NCBI GenBank assembly: GCA_037783545.1
Contig: JBBELK010000519.1
Location: 1-64,000, forward strand
Direction of reading: 5' to 3'
DNA from: Henricia sp. BOLD:AAB3569
Lineage: Eukaryota > Echinodermata > Asteroidea > Spinulosida > Echinasteridae
Length of the DNA: 64,000 nucleotides
Positions 11,395 through 20,828 of the stretch are shown piece after piece (the stretch's first letter is position 1; every line of letters starts with the position of its first letter). The notes beneath the pieces were generated by a model. The model was given only the letters and a program-made list of their open reading frames with translations, was not told where the DNA came from and searched no databases. The translations under genes and the position numbers were made by a program.

Positions 11395-11691
11395 AGAACA
11401 AGTGCGCAAAATAGAGTCTTTGGAGCATGCAAAATTTGAAGTTCGTGGGAAAATTTTTCGACCTCCCAATTTGCCGACGTTTGGACCACACTTTGACCAA
11501 AATCCCGTCCCAAACTGGGCCGTGTCAACGACAGTCGGAAGGACTGAGCATGCGCACAACTCAGGAGTACCCCAAAGAGGTGTGTACAGACAGCCACGGT
11601 TTGCGTGAGAGCAGTCAGGAAGCCTCAACCCAGTTTTTTCTAAACTTTGAAATTTCTCTGCCATTTCCCGGCGAAAGTCTGTCAATTTTTT
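11395..11691 (+). other. Chimeric A/B monomer at the family boundary (297 bp)
   Basis: The left part is family A: AGTCTTTGGAGCATGC, ATCCCGTCCC, CTGGGCCGTG and GGAAGGACTG up to about 11542. The right part is family B: CACAACTCAGGAGTACCCC, CACGGTTTGCGTGAGAGCAG and CTCAACCCAGTTTTTTC from 11557 onward. The switch lies within 11541-11557 (GGACTGAGCATGCGCAC), which is identical in both families and contains GCATGC. The A part is a copy of the monomer at 9037-9332 (AGAACAAG, AAAATAGAG, GTGGG, CCCAATTT). This is what a single homologous exchange between an A and a B monomer would leave. Confidence 0.92.
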
Positions 11692-11988
11692 ATGACAAGT
11701 GCGCAATATAGAGAGTTTAGGGCATGCAAAATTTGAAGTTCGTCGGAACATTTTTCGACCTCCAAATTTGCCGACGTTTGGACCACACTTTGACCAAATT
11801 GCCGAGCCAAACTGCGGTGCGTTAACGACAGTCCGAATGACTGAGCATGCGCACAACTCAGGAGTACCCCAAAGAGGTGTGTACAGACAGCCACGGTTTG
11901 CGCGAGAGCAGTCAGGAAGCCTCAACCCAGTTTTTTCTAAACTTTGAAATTTCTCTGCCATTTCCCGGCGAAAGTCTGTCAATTTTTT
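11692..11988 (+). repeat. First pure family B monomer
   Basis: This is a full 297-bp B monomer of the GCGCGAG class, immediately after the chimera. It shows no residual A-specific bases, so the boundary is complete within one monomer. Confidence 0.9.
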
Positions 11989-14900
11989 ATGACAAGTGCG
12001 CAATATAGAGAGTTTAGGGCATGCAAAATTTGAAGTTCGTCGGAACATTTTTCGACCTCCAAATTTGCCGACGTTTGGACCACACTTTGACCAAATTGCC
12101 GAGCCAAACTGCGGTGCGTTAACGACAGTCCGAATGACTGAGCATGCGCACAACTCAGGAGTACCCCAAAGAGGTGTGTACAGACAGCCACGGTTTGCGT
12201 GAGAGCAGTCAGGAAGCCTCAACCCAGTTTTTTCTAAACTTTGAAATTTCTCTGCCATTTCCCGGCGAAAGTCTGTCCATTTTTTATGACAAGTGCGCAA
12301 TATAGAGAGTTTAGGGCATGCAAAATTTGAAGTTCGTCGGAACATTTTTCGACCTCCAAATTTGCCGACGTTTGGACCACACTTTGACCAAATTGCCGAG
12401 CGAAACTGCGGTGCGTTAACGACAGTCCGAATGACTGAGCAAGCGCACAACTCAGGAGTACCCCAAAGAGGTGTGTACAGACAGCCACGGTTTGCGTGAG
12501 AGCAGTCAGGAAGCCTCAACCCAGTTTTTTCTAAACTTTGAAATTTCTCTGCCATTTCCCGGCGAAAGTCTGTCAATTTATTATGACAAGTGCGCAATAT
12601 AGAGAGTTTAGGGCATGCAAAATTTGAAGTTCGTCGGAACATTTTTCGACCTCCAAATTTGCCGACGTTTGGACCACACTTTGACCAAATTGCCGAGCCA
12701 AACTGCGGTGCGTTAACGACAGTCCGAATGACTGAGCATGCGCACAACTCAGGAGTACCCCAAAGAGGTGTGTACAGACAGCCACGGTTTGCGCGAGAGC
12801 AGTCAGGAAGCCTCAACCCAGTTTTTTCTAAACTTTGAAATTTCTCTGCCATTTCCCGGCGAAAGTCTGTCCATTTTTTATGACAAGTGCGCAATATAGA
12901 GAGTTTAGGGCATGCAAAATTTGAAGTTCGTCGGAACATTTTTCGACCTCCAAATTTGCCGACGTTTGGACCACACTTTGACCAAATTGCCGAGCCAAAC
13001 TGCGGTGCGTTAACGACAGTCCGAATGACTGAGCAAGCGCACAACTCAGGAGTACCCCAAAGAGGTGTGTACAGACAGCCACGGTTTGCGTGAGAGCAGT
13101 CAGGAAGCCTCAACCCAGTTTTTTCTAAACTTTGAAATTTCTCTGCCATTTCCCGGCGAAAGTCTGTCAATTTTTTATGACAAGTGCGCAATATAGAGAG
13201 TTTAGGGCATGCAAAATTTGCCGACGTTTGGACCACACTTTGACCAAATTGCCGAGCCAAACTGCGGTGCGTTAACGACAGTCCGAATGACTGAGCATGC
13301 GCACAACTCAGGAGTACCCCAAAGAGGTGTGTACCGACAGCCACGGTTTGCGTGAGAGCAGTCAGGAAGCCTCAACCCAGTTTTTTCTAAACTTTGAAAT
13401 TTCTCTGCCCTTTCCCGGCGAAAGTCTGTCAATTTTTTATGACAAGTGCGCAATATAGAGAGTTTAGGGCATGCAAAATTTGAAGTTCGTCGGAACATTT
13501 TTCGACCTCCAAATTTGCCGACGTTTGGACCACACTTTGACCAAATTGCCGAGCCAAACTGCGGTGCGTTAACGACAGTCCGAATGACTGAGCATGCGCA
13601 CAACTCAGGAGTACCCCAAAGAGGTGTGTACAGACAGCCACGGTTTGCGCGAGAGCAGTCAGGAAGCCTCAACCCAGTTTTTTCTAAACTTTGAAATTTC
13701 TCTGCCATTTCCCGGCGAAAGTCTGTCAATTTTTTATGACAAGTGCGCAATATAGAGAGTTTAGGGTATGCAAAATTTGAAGTTCGTCGGAACATTTTTC
13801 GACCTCCAAATTTGCCTACGTTTGGACCACACTTTGACCAAATTGCCGAGCCAAACTGCGGTGCGTTAACGACAGTCCGAATGACTGAGCATGCGCACAA
13901 CTCAGGAGTACCCCAAAGAGGTGTGTACAGACAGCCACGGTTTGCGCGAGAGCAGTCAGGAAACCTCAACCCAGTTTTTTCTAAACTTTGAAATTTCTCT
14001 GCCATTTCCCGGCGAAAGTCTTTCAATTTTTTATGACAAGTGCGCAATATAGAGAGTTTAGGGCATGCAAAATTTGAAGTTCGTCGGAACATTTTTCGAC
14101 CTCCAAATTTGCCGACGTTTGGACCACACTTTGACCAAATTGCCGAGCCAAACTGCGGTGCGTTAACGACAGTCCGAATGACTGAGCATGCGCACAACTC
14201 AGGAGTACCCCAAAGAGGTGTGTACAGACAGCCACGGTTTGCGTGAGAGCAGTCAGGAAGCCTCAACCCAGTTTTTTCTAAACTTTGAAATTTCTCTGCC
14301 ATTTCCCGGCGAAAGTCTGTCAATTTTTTATGACAAGTGCGCAATATAGAGAGTTTAGGGCATGCAAAATTTGAAGTTCGTCGGAACATTTTTCGACCTC
14401 CAAATTTGCCGACGTTTGGACCACACTTTGACCAAATTGCCGAGCCAAACTGCGGTGCGTTAACGACAGTCCGAATGACTGAGCATGCGCACAACTCAGG
14501 AGTACCCCAAAGAGGTGTGTACAGACAGCCACGGTTTGCGTGAGAGCAGTCAGGAAGCCTCAACCCAGTTTTTTCTAAACTTTGAAATTTCTCTGCCATT
14601 TCCCGGCGAAAGTCTGTCAATTTTTTATAACAAGTGCGCAATATAGAGAGTTTAGGGCATGCAAAATTTGAAGTTCGTCGGAACATTTTTCGACCTCCAA
14701 ATTTGCCGACGTTTGGACCACACTTTGACCAAATTGCCGAGCCAAACTGCGGTGCGTTAATGACAGTCCGAATGACTGAGCATGCGCACAACTCAGGAGT
14801 ACCCCAAAGAGGTGTGTACAGACAGCCACGGTTTGCGTGAGAGCAGTCAGGAAGCCTCAACCCAGTTTTTTCTAAACTTTGAAATTTCTCTGCCCTTTCC

Positions 14901-15517
14901 CGGCGAAAGTCTGTCAATTTTTTATGACAAGTGCGCAATATAGAGAGTTTAGGGCATGCAAAATTTGAAGTTCGTCGGAACATTTTTCGACCTCCAAATT
15001 TGCCGACGTTTGGACCACACTTTGACCAAATTGCCGAGCCAAACTGCGGTGCGTTAACGACAGTCCGAATGACTGAGCATGCGCACAACTCAGGAGTACC
15101 CCAAAGAGGTGTGTACAGACAGCCACGGTTTGCGCGAGAGCAGTCAGGAAGCCTCAACCCAGTTTTTTCTAAACTTTGAAATTTCTCTGCCATTTCCCGG
15201 CGAAAGTCTGTCAATTTTTTATGACAAGTGCGCAATATAGAGAGTTTAGGGCATGCAAAATTTGAAGTTCATCGGAACATTTTTCGACCTCCAAATTTGC
15301 CGACGTTTGGACCACACTTTGACCAAATTGCCGAGCCAAACTGCGGTGCGTTAACGACAGTCCGAATGACTGAGCATGCGCACAACTCAGGAGTACCCCA
15401 AAGAGGTGTGTACAGACAGCCACGGTTTGCGCGAGAGCAGTCAGGAAGCCTCAACCCAGTTTTTTCTAAACTTTGAAATTTCTCTGCCATTTCCCGGCGA
15501 AAGTCTGTCAATTTTTT
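11989..15517 (+). repeat. Family B 12-mer higher-order unit (3,529 bp), copy 1
   Basis: Twelve monomers, including one 262-bp deletion monomer. Markers in order: GTCCATTTTTTATG with GAGCGAAACTGCGG and GAGCAAGCGC (12286), CAATTTATTATG (12583), GAGCAAGCGC again (12880), the 35-bp deletion (13177), TATGC for CATGC with TTTGCCTACG and GGAAACCTC (13736), TTAATGACAG (14627), CTGCCCTTTCCC, and GTTCATCGGAAC (15221). The same order recurs from 15518. Private changes in this copy include GTGTACCGACAG (13331) and GTCTTTCAATTT (14020). Confidence 0.9.
13177..13438 (+). repeat. Family B monomer with 35-bp deletion (262 bp)
   Basis: GCATGCAAAATTTG runs directly into CCGACGTTTGG at 13220/13221. The 35 missing bases lie between two copies of AAATTTG, one of which is retained. 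The loss removes the left arm and loop of the dyad. The length is not a multiple of three. Confidence 0.92.
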
Positions 15518-16705
15518 ATGACAAGTGCGCAATATAGAGAGTTTAGGGCATGCAAAATTTGAAGTTCGTCGGAACATTTTTCGACCTCCAAATTTGCCGA
15601 CGTTTGGACCACACTTTGACCAAATTGCCGAGCCAAACTGCGGTGCGTTAACGACAGTCCGAATGACTGAGCATGCGCACAACTCAGGAGTACCCCAAAG
15701 AGGTGTGTACAGACAGCCACGGTTTGCGTGAGAGCAGTCAGGAAGCCTCAACCCAGTTTTTTCTAAACTTTGAAATTTCTCTGCCATTTCCCGGCGAAAG
15801 TCTGTCCATTTTTTATGACAAGTGCGCAATATAGAGAGTTTAGGGCATGCAAAATTTGAAGTTCGTCGGAACATTTTTCGACCTCCAAATTTGCCGACGT
15901 TTGGACCACACTTTGACCAAATTGCCGAGCGAAACTGCGGTGCGTTAACGACAGTCCGAATGACTGAGCAAGCGCACAACTCAGGAGTACCCCAAAGAGG
16001 TGTGTACAGACAGCCACGGTTTGCGTGAGAGCAGTCAGGAAGCCTCAACCCAGTTTTTTCTAAACTTTGAAATTTCTCTGCCATTTCCCGGCGAAAGTCT
16101 GTCAATTTATTATGACAAGTGCGCAATATAGAGAGTTTAGGGCATGCAAAATTTGAAGTTCGTCGGAACATTTTTCGACCTCCAAATTTGCCGACGTTTG
16201 GACCACACTTTGACCAAATTGCCGAGCCAAACTGCGGTGCGTTAACGACAGTCCGAATGACTGAGCATGCGCACAACTCAGGAGTACCCCAAAGAGGTGT
16301 GTACAGACAGCCACGGTTTGCGCGAGAGCAGTCAGGAAGCCTCAACCCAGTTTTTTCTAAACTTTGAAATTTCTCTGCCATTTCCCGGCGAAAGTCTGTC
16401 CATTTTTTATGACAAGTGCGCAATATAGAGAGTTTAGGGCATGCAAAATTTGAAGTTCGTCGGAACATTTTTCGACCTCCAAATTTGCCGACGTTTGGAC
16501 CACACTTTGACCAAATTGCCGAGCCAAACTGCGGTGCGTTAACGACAGTCCGAATGACTGAGCAAGCGCACAACTCAGGAGTACCCCAAAGAGGTGTGTA
16601 CAGACAGCCACGGTTTGCGTGAGAGCAGTCAGGAAGCCTCAACCCAGTTTTTTCTAAACTTTGAAATTTCTCTGCCATTTCCCGGCGAAAGTCTGTCAAT
16701 TTTTT

Positions 16706-16967
16706 ATGACAAGTGCGCAATATAGAGAGTTTAGGGCATGCAAAATTTGCCGACGTTTGGACCACACTTTGACCAAATTGCCGAGCCAAACTGCGGTGCG
16801 TTAACGACAGTCCGAATGACTGAGCATGCGCACAACTCAGGAGTACCCCAAAGAGGTGTGTACAGACAGCCACGGTTTGCGTGAGAGCAGTCAGGAAGCC
16901 TCAACCCAGTTTTTTCTAAACTTTGAAATTTCTCTGCCATTTCCCGGCGAAAGTCTGTCAATTTTTT
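16706..16967 (+). repeat. Family B monomer with 35-bp deletion (262 bp), second copy
   Basis: It has the identical deletion junction (near 16749) as the monomer at 13177, located 3,529 bp downstream in the equivalent slot of the duplicated higher-order unit. It is therefore one deletion event, later copied. Confidence 0.92.
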
Positions 16968-17264
16968 ATGACAAGTGCGCAATATAGAGAGTTTAGGGCA
17001 TGCAAAATTTGAAGTTCGTCGGAACATTTTTCGACCTCCAAATTTGCCGACGTTTGGACCACACTTTGACCAAATTGCCGAGCCAAACTGCGGTGCGTTA
17101 ACGACAGTCCGAATGACTGAGCATGCGCACAACTCAGGAGTACCACAAAGAGGTGTGTACAGACAGCCACGGTTTGCGCGAGAGCAGTCAGGAAGCCTCA
17201 ACCCAGTTTTTTCTAAACTTTGAAATTTCTCTGCCATTTCCCGGCGAAAGTCTGTCAATTTTTT

Positions 17265-17561
17265 ATGACAAGTGCGCAATATAGAGAGTTTAGGGCATGC
17301 AAAATTTGAAGTTCGTCGGAACATTTTTCGACCTCCAAATTTGCCGACGTTTGGACCACACTTTGACCAAATTGCCGAGCCAAACTGCGGTGCGTTAACG
17401 ACAGTCCGAATGACTGAGCATGCGCACAACTCAGGAGTACCCCAAAGAGGTGTGTACAGACAGCCACGGTTTGCGCGAGAGCAGTCAGGAAGCCTCAACC
17501 CAGTTTTTTCTAAACTTTGAAATTTCTCTGCCATTTCCCGGCGAAAGTCTGTCAATTTTTT
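17265..17561 (+). repeat. Representative family B monomer (297 bp)
   Basis: This copy lies in a run of virtually identical monomers and matches the family majority. Counting from ATGACAAG as position 1: GCATGC is at 31-36 and 154-159, the dyad at 50-85, CGTTAACG (an 8-bp palindrome containing an HpaI-type site, absent from family A) at 129-136, the T-rich tract near 240-246, and CCCGGCGAAAG near 273-283. GC content is 139 of 297. I count 17 CpG dinucleotides, close to the number expected from base composition. A near-direct repeat, CCAAATTTGCCGA and CCAAATTGCCGA, sits about 40 bp apart and is clearer in B than in A. Confidence 0.9.
17314..17349. other. Conserved dyad (potential hairpin) in the family B monomer
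   Basis: Arms CGTCGGAACATTT (17314-17326) and AAATTTGCCGACG (17337-17349) pair at 11 of 13 positions around the same 10-base loop as in family A. The B-specific A-to-C change in the left arm weakens the pairing by one position. The element is present in nearly all B monomers. The 262-bp monomers have lost its left arm and loop. Confidence 0.75.
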
Positions 17562-20234
17562 ATGACAAGTGCGCAATATAGAGAGTTTAGGGCATGCAAA
17601 ATTTGAAGTTCGTCGGAACATTTTTCGACCTCCAAATTTGCCGACGTTTGGACCACACTTTGACCAAATTGCCGAGCCAAACTGCGGTGCGTTAACGACA
17701 GTCCGAATGACTGAGCATGCGCACAACTCAGGAGTACCCCAAAGAGGTGTGTACAGACAGCCACGGTTTGCGCGAGAGCAGTCAGGAAGCCTCAACCCAG
17801 TTTTTTCTAAACTTTGAAATTTCTCTGCCATTTCCCGGCGAAAGTCTGTCAATTTTTTATGACAAGTGCGCAATATAGAGAGTTTAGGGCATGCAAAATT
17901 TGAAGTTCGTCGGAACATTTTTCGACCTCCAAATTTGCCGACGTTTGGACCACACTTTGACCAAATTGCCGAGCCAAACTGCGGTGCGTTAACGACAGTC
18001 CGAATGACTGAGCATGCGCACAACTCAGGAGTACCCCAAAGAGGTGTGTACAGACAGCCACGGTTTGCGCGAGAGCAGTCAGGAAGCCTCAACCCAGTTT
18101 TTTCTAAACTTTGAAATTTCTCTGCCATTTCCCGGCGAAAGTCTGTCAATTTTTTATGACAAGTGCGCAATATAGAGAGTTTAGGGCATGCAAAATTTGA
18201 AGTTCGTCGGAACATTTTTCGACCTCCAAATTTGCCGACGTTTGGACCACACTTTGACCAAATTGCCGAGCCAAACTGCGGTGCGTTAACGACAGTCCGA
18301 ATGACTGAGCATGCGCACAACTCAGGAGTACCCCAAAGAGGTGTGTACAGACAGCCACGGTTTGCGCGAGAGCAGTCAGGAAGCCTCAACCCAGTTTTTT
18401 CTAAACTTTGAAATTTCTCTGCCATTTCCCGGCGAAAGTCTGTCAATTTTTTATGACAAGTGCGCAATATAGAGAGTTTAGGGTATGCAAAATTTGAAGT
18501 TCGTCGGAACATTTTTCGACCTCCAAATTTGCCTACGTTTGGACCACACTTTGACCAAATTGCCGAGCCAAACTGCGGTGCGTTAACGACAGTCCGAATG
18601 ACTGAGCATGCGCACAACTCAGGAGTACCCCAAAGAGGTGTGTACAGACAGCCACGGTTTGCGCGAGAGCAGTCAGGAAACCTCAACCCAGTTTTTTCTA
18701 AACTTTGAAATTTCTCTGCCATTTCCCGGCGAAAGTCTGTCAATTTTTTATGACAAGTGCGCAATATAGAGAGTTTAGGGCATGCAAAATTTGAAGTTCG
18801 TCGGAACATTTTTCGACCTCCAAATTTGCCGACGTTTGGACCACACTTTGACCAAATTGCCGAGCCAAACTGCGGTGCGTTAACGACAGTCCGAATGACT
18901 GAGCATGCGCACAACTCAGGAGTACCCCAAAGAGGTGTGTACAGACAGCCACGGTTTGCGTGAGAGCAGTCAGGAAGCCTCAACCCAGTTTTTTCTAAAC
19001 TTTGAAATTTCTCTGCCATTTCCCGGCGAAAGTCTGTCAATTTTTTATGACAAGTGCGCAATATAGAGAGTTTAGGGCATGCAAAATTTGAAGTTCGTCG
19101 GAACATTTTTCGACCTCCAAATTTGCCGACGTTTGGACCACACTTTGACCAAATTGACGAGCCAAACTGCGGTGCGTTAACGACAGTCCGAATGACTGAG
19201 CATGCGCACAACTCAGGAGTACCCCAAAGAGGTGTGTACAGACAGCCACGGTTTGCGTGAGAGCAGTCAGGAAGCCTCAACCCAGTTTTTTCTAAACTTT
19301 GAAATTTCTCTGCCATTTCCCGGCGAAAGTCTGTCAATTTTTTATGACAAGTGCGCAATATAGAGAGTTTAGGGCATGCAAAATTTGAAGTTCGTCGGAA
19401 CATTTTTCGACCTCCAAATTTGCCGACGTTTGGACCACACTTTGACCAAATTGCCGAGCCAAACTGCGGTGCGTTAACGACAGTCCGAATGACTGAGCAT
19501 GCGCACAACTCAGGAGTACCCCAAAGAGGTGTGTACAGACAGCCACGGTTTGCGTGAGAGCAGTCAGGAAGCCTCAACCCAGTTTTTTCTAAACTTTGAA
19601 ATTTCTCTGCCCTTTCCCGGCGAAAGTCTGTCAATTTTTTATGACAAGTGCGCAATATAGAGAGTTTAGGGCATGCAAAATTTGAAGTTCGTCGGAACAT
19701 TTTTCGACCTCCAAATTTGCCGACGTTTGGACCACACTTTGACCAAATTGCCGAGCCAAACTGCGGTGCGTTAACGACAGTCCGAATGACTGAGCATGCG
19801 CACAACTCAGGAGTACCCCAAAGAGGTGTGTACAGACAGCCACGGTTTGCGCGAGAGCAGTCAGGAAGCCTCAACCCAGTTTTTTCTAAACTTTGAAATT
19901 TCTCTGCCATTTCCCGGCGAAAGTCTGTCAATTTTTTATGACAAGTGCGCAATATAGAGAGTTTAGGGCATGCAAAATTTGAAGTTCATCGGAACATTTT
20001 TCGACCTCCAAATTTGCCGACGTTTGGACCACACTTTGACCAAATTGCCGAGCCAAACTGCGGTGCGTTAACGACAGTCCGAATGACTGAGCATGCGCAC
20101 AACTCAGGAGTACCCCAAAGAGGTGTGTACAGACAGCCACGGTTTGCGCGAGAGCAGTCAGGAAGCCTCAACCCAGTTTTTTCTAAACTTTGAAATTTCT
20201 CTGCCATTTCCCGGCGAAAGTCTGTCAATTTTTT

Positions 20235-20828
20235 ATGACAAGTGCGCAATATAGAGAGTTTAGGGCATGCAAAATTTGAAGTTCGTCGGAACATTTTTCG
20301 ACCTCCAAATTTGCCGACGTTTGGACCACACTTTGACCAAATTGCCGAGCCAAACTGCGGTGCGTTAACGACAGTCCGAATGACTGAGCATGCGCACAAC
20401 TCAGGAGTACCCCAAAGAGGTGTGTACAGACAGCCACGGTTTGCGTGAGAGCAGTCAGGAAGCCTCAACCCAGTTTTTTCTAAACTTTGAAATTTCTCTG
20501 CCATTTCCCGGCGAAAGTCTGTCAATTTTTTATGACAAGTGCGCAATATAGAGAGTTTAGGGCATGCAAAATTTGAAGTTCGTCGGAACATTTTTCGACC
20601 TCCAAATTTGCCGACGTTTGGACCACACTTTGACTAAATTGCCGAGCCAAACTGCGGTGCGTTAACGACAGTCCGAATGACTGAGCATGCGCACAACTCA
20701 GGAGTACCCCAAAGAGGTGTGTACAGACAGCCACGGTTTGCGCGAGAGCAGTCAGGAAGCCTCAACCCAGTTTTTTCTAAACTTTGAAATTTCTCTGTCA
20801 TTTCCCGGCGAAAGTCTGTCAATTTATT
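20235..20828 (+). repeat. Family B transition dimer
   Basis: Monomer 20235 continues the pattern of 15518 as the start of a would-be third 12-mer unit. Monomer 20532 breaks it with TTTGACTAAATTG and GTCATTTCCC, variants that recur at 26772 and 28554. This marks the end of the 12/16-mer domain. Confidence 0.7.

Larger units (their letters stand above)
16968..18452 (+). repeat. Run of five near-identical family B monomers
   Basis: Five successive 297-bp monomers (16968, 17265, 17562, 17859, 18156) are all of the GCGCGAG class. I see essentially no differences among them apart from GTACCACAAAG in the first (near 17140). In the first copy of the higher-order unit one monomer (13439) holds this place, so this is a recent local expansion by four monomers. 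Confidence 0.85.
15518..20234 (+). repeat. Family B higher-order unit, copy 2, expanded to a 16-mer (4,717 bp)
   Basis: The left part (15518-17264) matches copy 1 at offset 3,529, including GAGCGAAACTG, the two GAGCAAGCGC monomers and the 262-bp monomer. The right part (18453-20234) matches at offset 4,717, including TATGC/TTTGCCTACG/GGAAACCTC, CTGCCCTTTCCC and GTTCATCGG. The difference of 1,188 bp is exactly four monomers and is explained by the run of five near-identical copies in 16968-18452, where copy 1 has one. Confidence 0.9.

Noticed and set aside
11395-11691. Assembly misjoin as the explanation for the A/B boundary
   Set aside because: The switch is at the same monomer phase, inside a block common to both families, and the B part keeps the exact 297-bp register. 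This fits homologous exchange. A misjoin cannot be fully excluded without reads, but nothing in the sequence calls for it.
17345-17378. Nuclear-receptor-like half sites (GGACC and TTTGACC near each other)
   Set aside because: Two loosely similar short motifs are expected by chance in a 297-bp monomer. The spacing and sequence fit no known direct-repeat element well.
17265-17561. The monomer as an internal dimer of about 148 bp (two GCATGC sites, length near two nucleosomes)
   Set aside because: The GCATGC sites are 123 and 174 bp apart, and the surrounding sequences do not align beyond eight or so bases, so no ancestral half-length unit is supported.
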